From Candidatus Sulfopaludibacter sp. SbA3 (lineage in GTDB: Bacteria > Acidobacteriota > Terriglobia > Bryobacterales > Bryobacteraceae), in NCBI GenBank assembly GCA_945900935.1, contig CAMDKT010000426.1, forward strand, positions 1 through 5,636: a stretch of DNA of 5,636 bases. The letters run 5' to 3'. Positions 5,356-5,636 of the stretch are shown here, piece by piece. A program made the position numbers and the translations under genes. Below the pieces are notes generated by a model. That model was not told the origin of the DNA. It was given only the letters and a program-made list of their open reading frames with translations, and searched no databases. Numbering within the stretch: position 1 is the first letter of the stretch; the number at the start of each line of letters is the position of its first letter.

Positions 5356-5441
5356 TTATCGGCGTTCATCGGCGGCCCACCAGAACTGACAGGCGGAGAC
5401 CATAAAAACTATAGCCCCGATGAACGCCGATAAACGCCGAT
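5356..5441. repeat. 10-bp-period ATCGGCGTTY units in inverted orientation
   Basis: The left arm holds two units on the plus strand (ATCGGCGTTC then ATCGGCGG). The right arm holds about three on the minus strand (ATCGGCGTTT, ATCGGCGTTC, ATCGGGG). AACGCCGAT occurs at 5423-5431 and again at 5433-5441. The 17-bp inverted repeat is made of these units. A related TTATCAGCG lies at 5318-5326. The pattern looks like a dispersed intergenic repeat family. Confidence 0.65.
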
Positions 5442-5442
5442 T

Positions 5443-5457
5443 TCGGGGAACCCCCGA
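5443..5457. terminator. Small GC-rich hairpin TCGGGG-AAC-CCCCGA
   Basis: Six perfect base pairs close on a three-base loop. It lies between the inner and middle inverted repeats, and 32 bases past the stop of the acetyltransferase gene on the minus strand. No T-run follows on either strand, so a termination role is only possible. Confidence 0.3.
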
Positions 5458-5488
5458 CGACAAATGCAAGCTGTAAATGTTATTTTCC

Positions 5489-5636
5489 TTAGAGCGTCAA
5501 TTCCATCTCCACCGCCGCCTCATCCGGATCAAAATAGCAACCCGGAGTTGTCCGGACAATCTGGAATCCGAACGCCAGGTTCAGGCGGATCATCCGCGCA
5601 TTGCTCGCCCTGGTCTCAGTCGCGACGCGGGCATAC
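5489..5636 (-). CDS. GNAT-family N-acetyltransferase, C-terminal end, cut by the window edge
   Basis: The minus-strand frame enters at 5635 and ends with TAA at 5491-5489, giving 48 residues (YARVATETRASNARMIRLNL and onward). The stretch TETRASNARMIRLNLAFGF matches the end of GNAT domains, where a Thr/Asn-rich turn and helix (T-x-T-x-x-x-N-x-x-M-x-x-LN-x-x-x-GF) precede the last strands. The protein ends with an alternating acidic-hydrophobic strand, AAVEMELTL. GNAT enzymes transfer an acetyl group from acetyl-CoA to an amine; the substrate is unknown here because the binding part lies outside the window. It converges on the kinase-like gene, and the right arm of the inverted-repeat element begins one base past its stop codon. 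Confidence 0.75.
   Translation of the reverse strand, partial: YARVATETRASNARMIRLNLAFGFQIVRTTPGCYFDPDEAAVEMELTL

Larger units (their letters stand above)
5281..5488. repeat. Nested inverted-repeat element, MITE-like or foldback, in a convergent intergenic region
   Basis: Three inverted-repeat pairs are nested about one centre. The outermost is AATAACCTTTACA (5288-5300) against TGTAAATGTTATT (5472-5484), 12 of 13 complementary, and the match continues outward as GGAAA / TTTTCC after a small gap. Next is TTGTCGTC (5329-5336) against GACGACAA (5456-5463), perfect over 8 bp. Innermost is TTATCGGCGTTCATCGG (5356-5372) against CCGATGAACGCCGATAA (5417-5433), perfect over 17 bp with 44 bases between. 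No coding potential is evident inside. It could be a non-autonomous mobile repeat, a dispersed intergenic repeat, or a structured 3' region shared by the two convergent genes. I could not find a clear target-site duplication. Confidence 0.6.

Noticed and set aside
5281..5488. A CRISPR array reading of the repeated ATCGGCGTT units
   Set aside because: The units are about 10 bp, directly adjacent and partly inverted, with no spacers of regular length and no cas genes.
5271..5492. A possible target-site duplication (TTAG at 5272-5275 and 5489-5492) around the nested repeat
   Set aside because: The left copy is five bases away from the repeat end and a four-base match is easily chance, so it does not support transposition.

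Overview
The window is GC-rich bacterial DNA with densely packed genes on both strands. It carries four complete chromosomal-type genes in full, one orphan kinase-like gene, and one partial gene at each edge. Gene content and style (a paired secreted lytic transglycosylase and AMIN-type amidase, a REC-GGDEF regulator, a stand-alone clpP) resemble Acidobacteriota of the Solibacter/Bryobacter type. That placement is an impression from protein style, not a measured result. There is no sign of phage, plasmid, CRISPR, rRNA or tRNA.

Layout. (1) Bases 1-199, minus: the N-terminal 66 codons of a molybdenum-cofactor guanylyltransferase (mobA-like). (2) Bases 200-286: a divergent promoter region. (3) Bases 287-2457, plus: a two-gene unit of a secreted lytic transglycosylase and a secreted N-acetylmuramoyl-L-alanine amidase, overlapping by one base (TAATG). 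(4) Bases 2458-2551: a convergent intergenic region with nested inverted repeats. (5) Bases 2552-3457, minus: a response-regulator diguanylate cyclase. (6) Bases 3458-3727: an AT-rich divergent intergenic region with several palindromes. (7) Bases 3728-4345, plus: clpP, ending in a very strong intrinsic terminator. (8) Bases 4448-5275, plus: an uncharacterised protein with a kinase-like fold and a strong Shine-Dalgarno site. (9) Bases 5276-5488: a convergent intergenic region filled by a nested inverted-repeat element of about 200 bp. (10) Bases 5489-5636, minus: the C-terminal 48 residues of a GNAT-type acetyltransferase.

How the genes work together. The transglycosylase cuts the glycan strand and the amidase removes the stem peptide, so this pair forms a cell-wall remodelling unit made from one transcript. 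The GGDEF regulator should turn a phosphorelay input into cyclic di-GMP and has a degenerate product-inhibition site. ClpP is the general proteolytic core and sits here without tig or clpX next to it. The remaining genes look like independent transcription units.

I see no clear new multi-gene system. The items most worth following up are the nested inverted-repeat element at 5281-5488 with its 10-bp-period ATCGGCGTTY units, the orphan kinase-like protein, and a set of promoters placed so close to start codons that they imply leaderless or near-leaderless transcripts.
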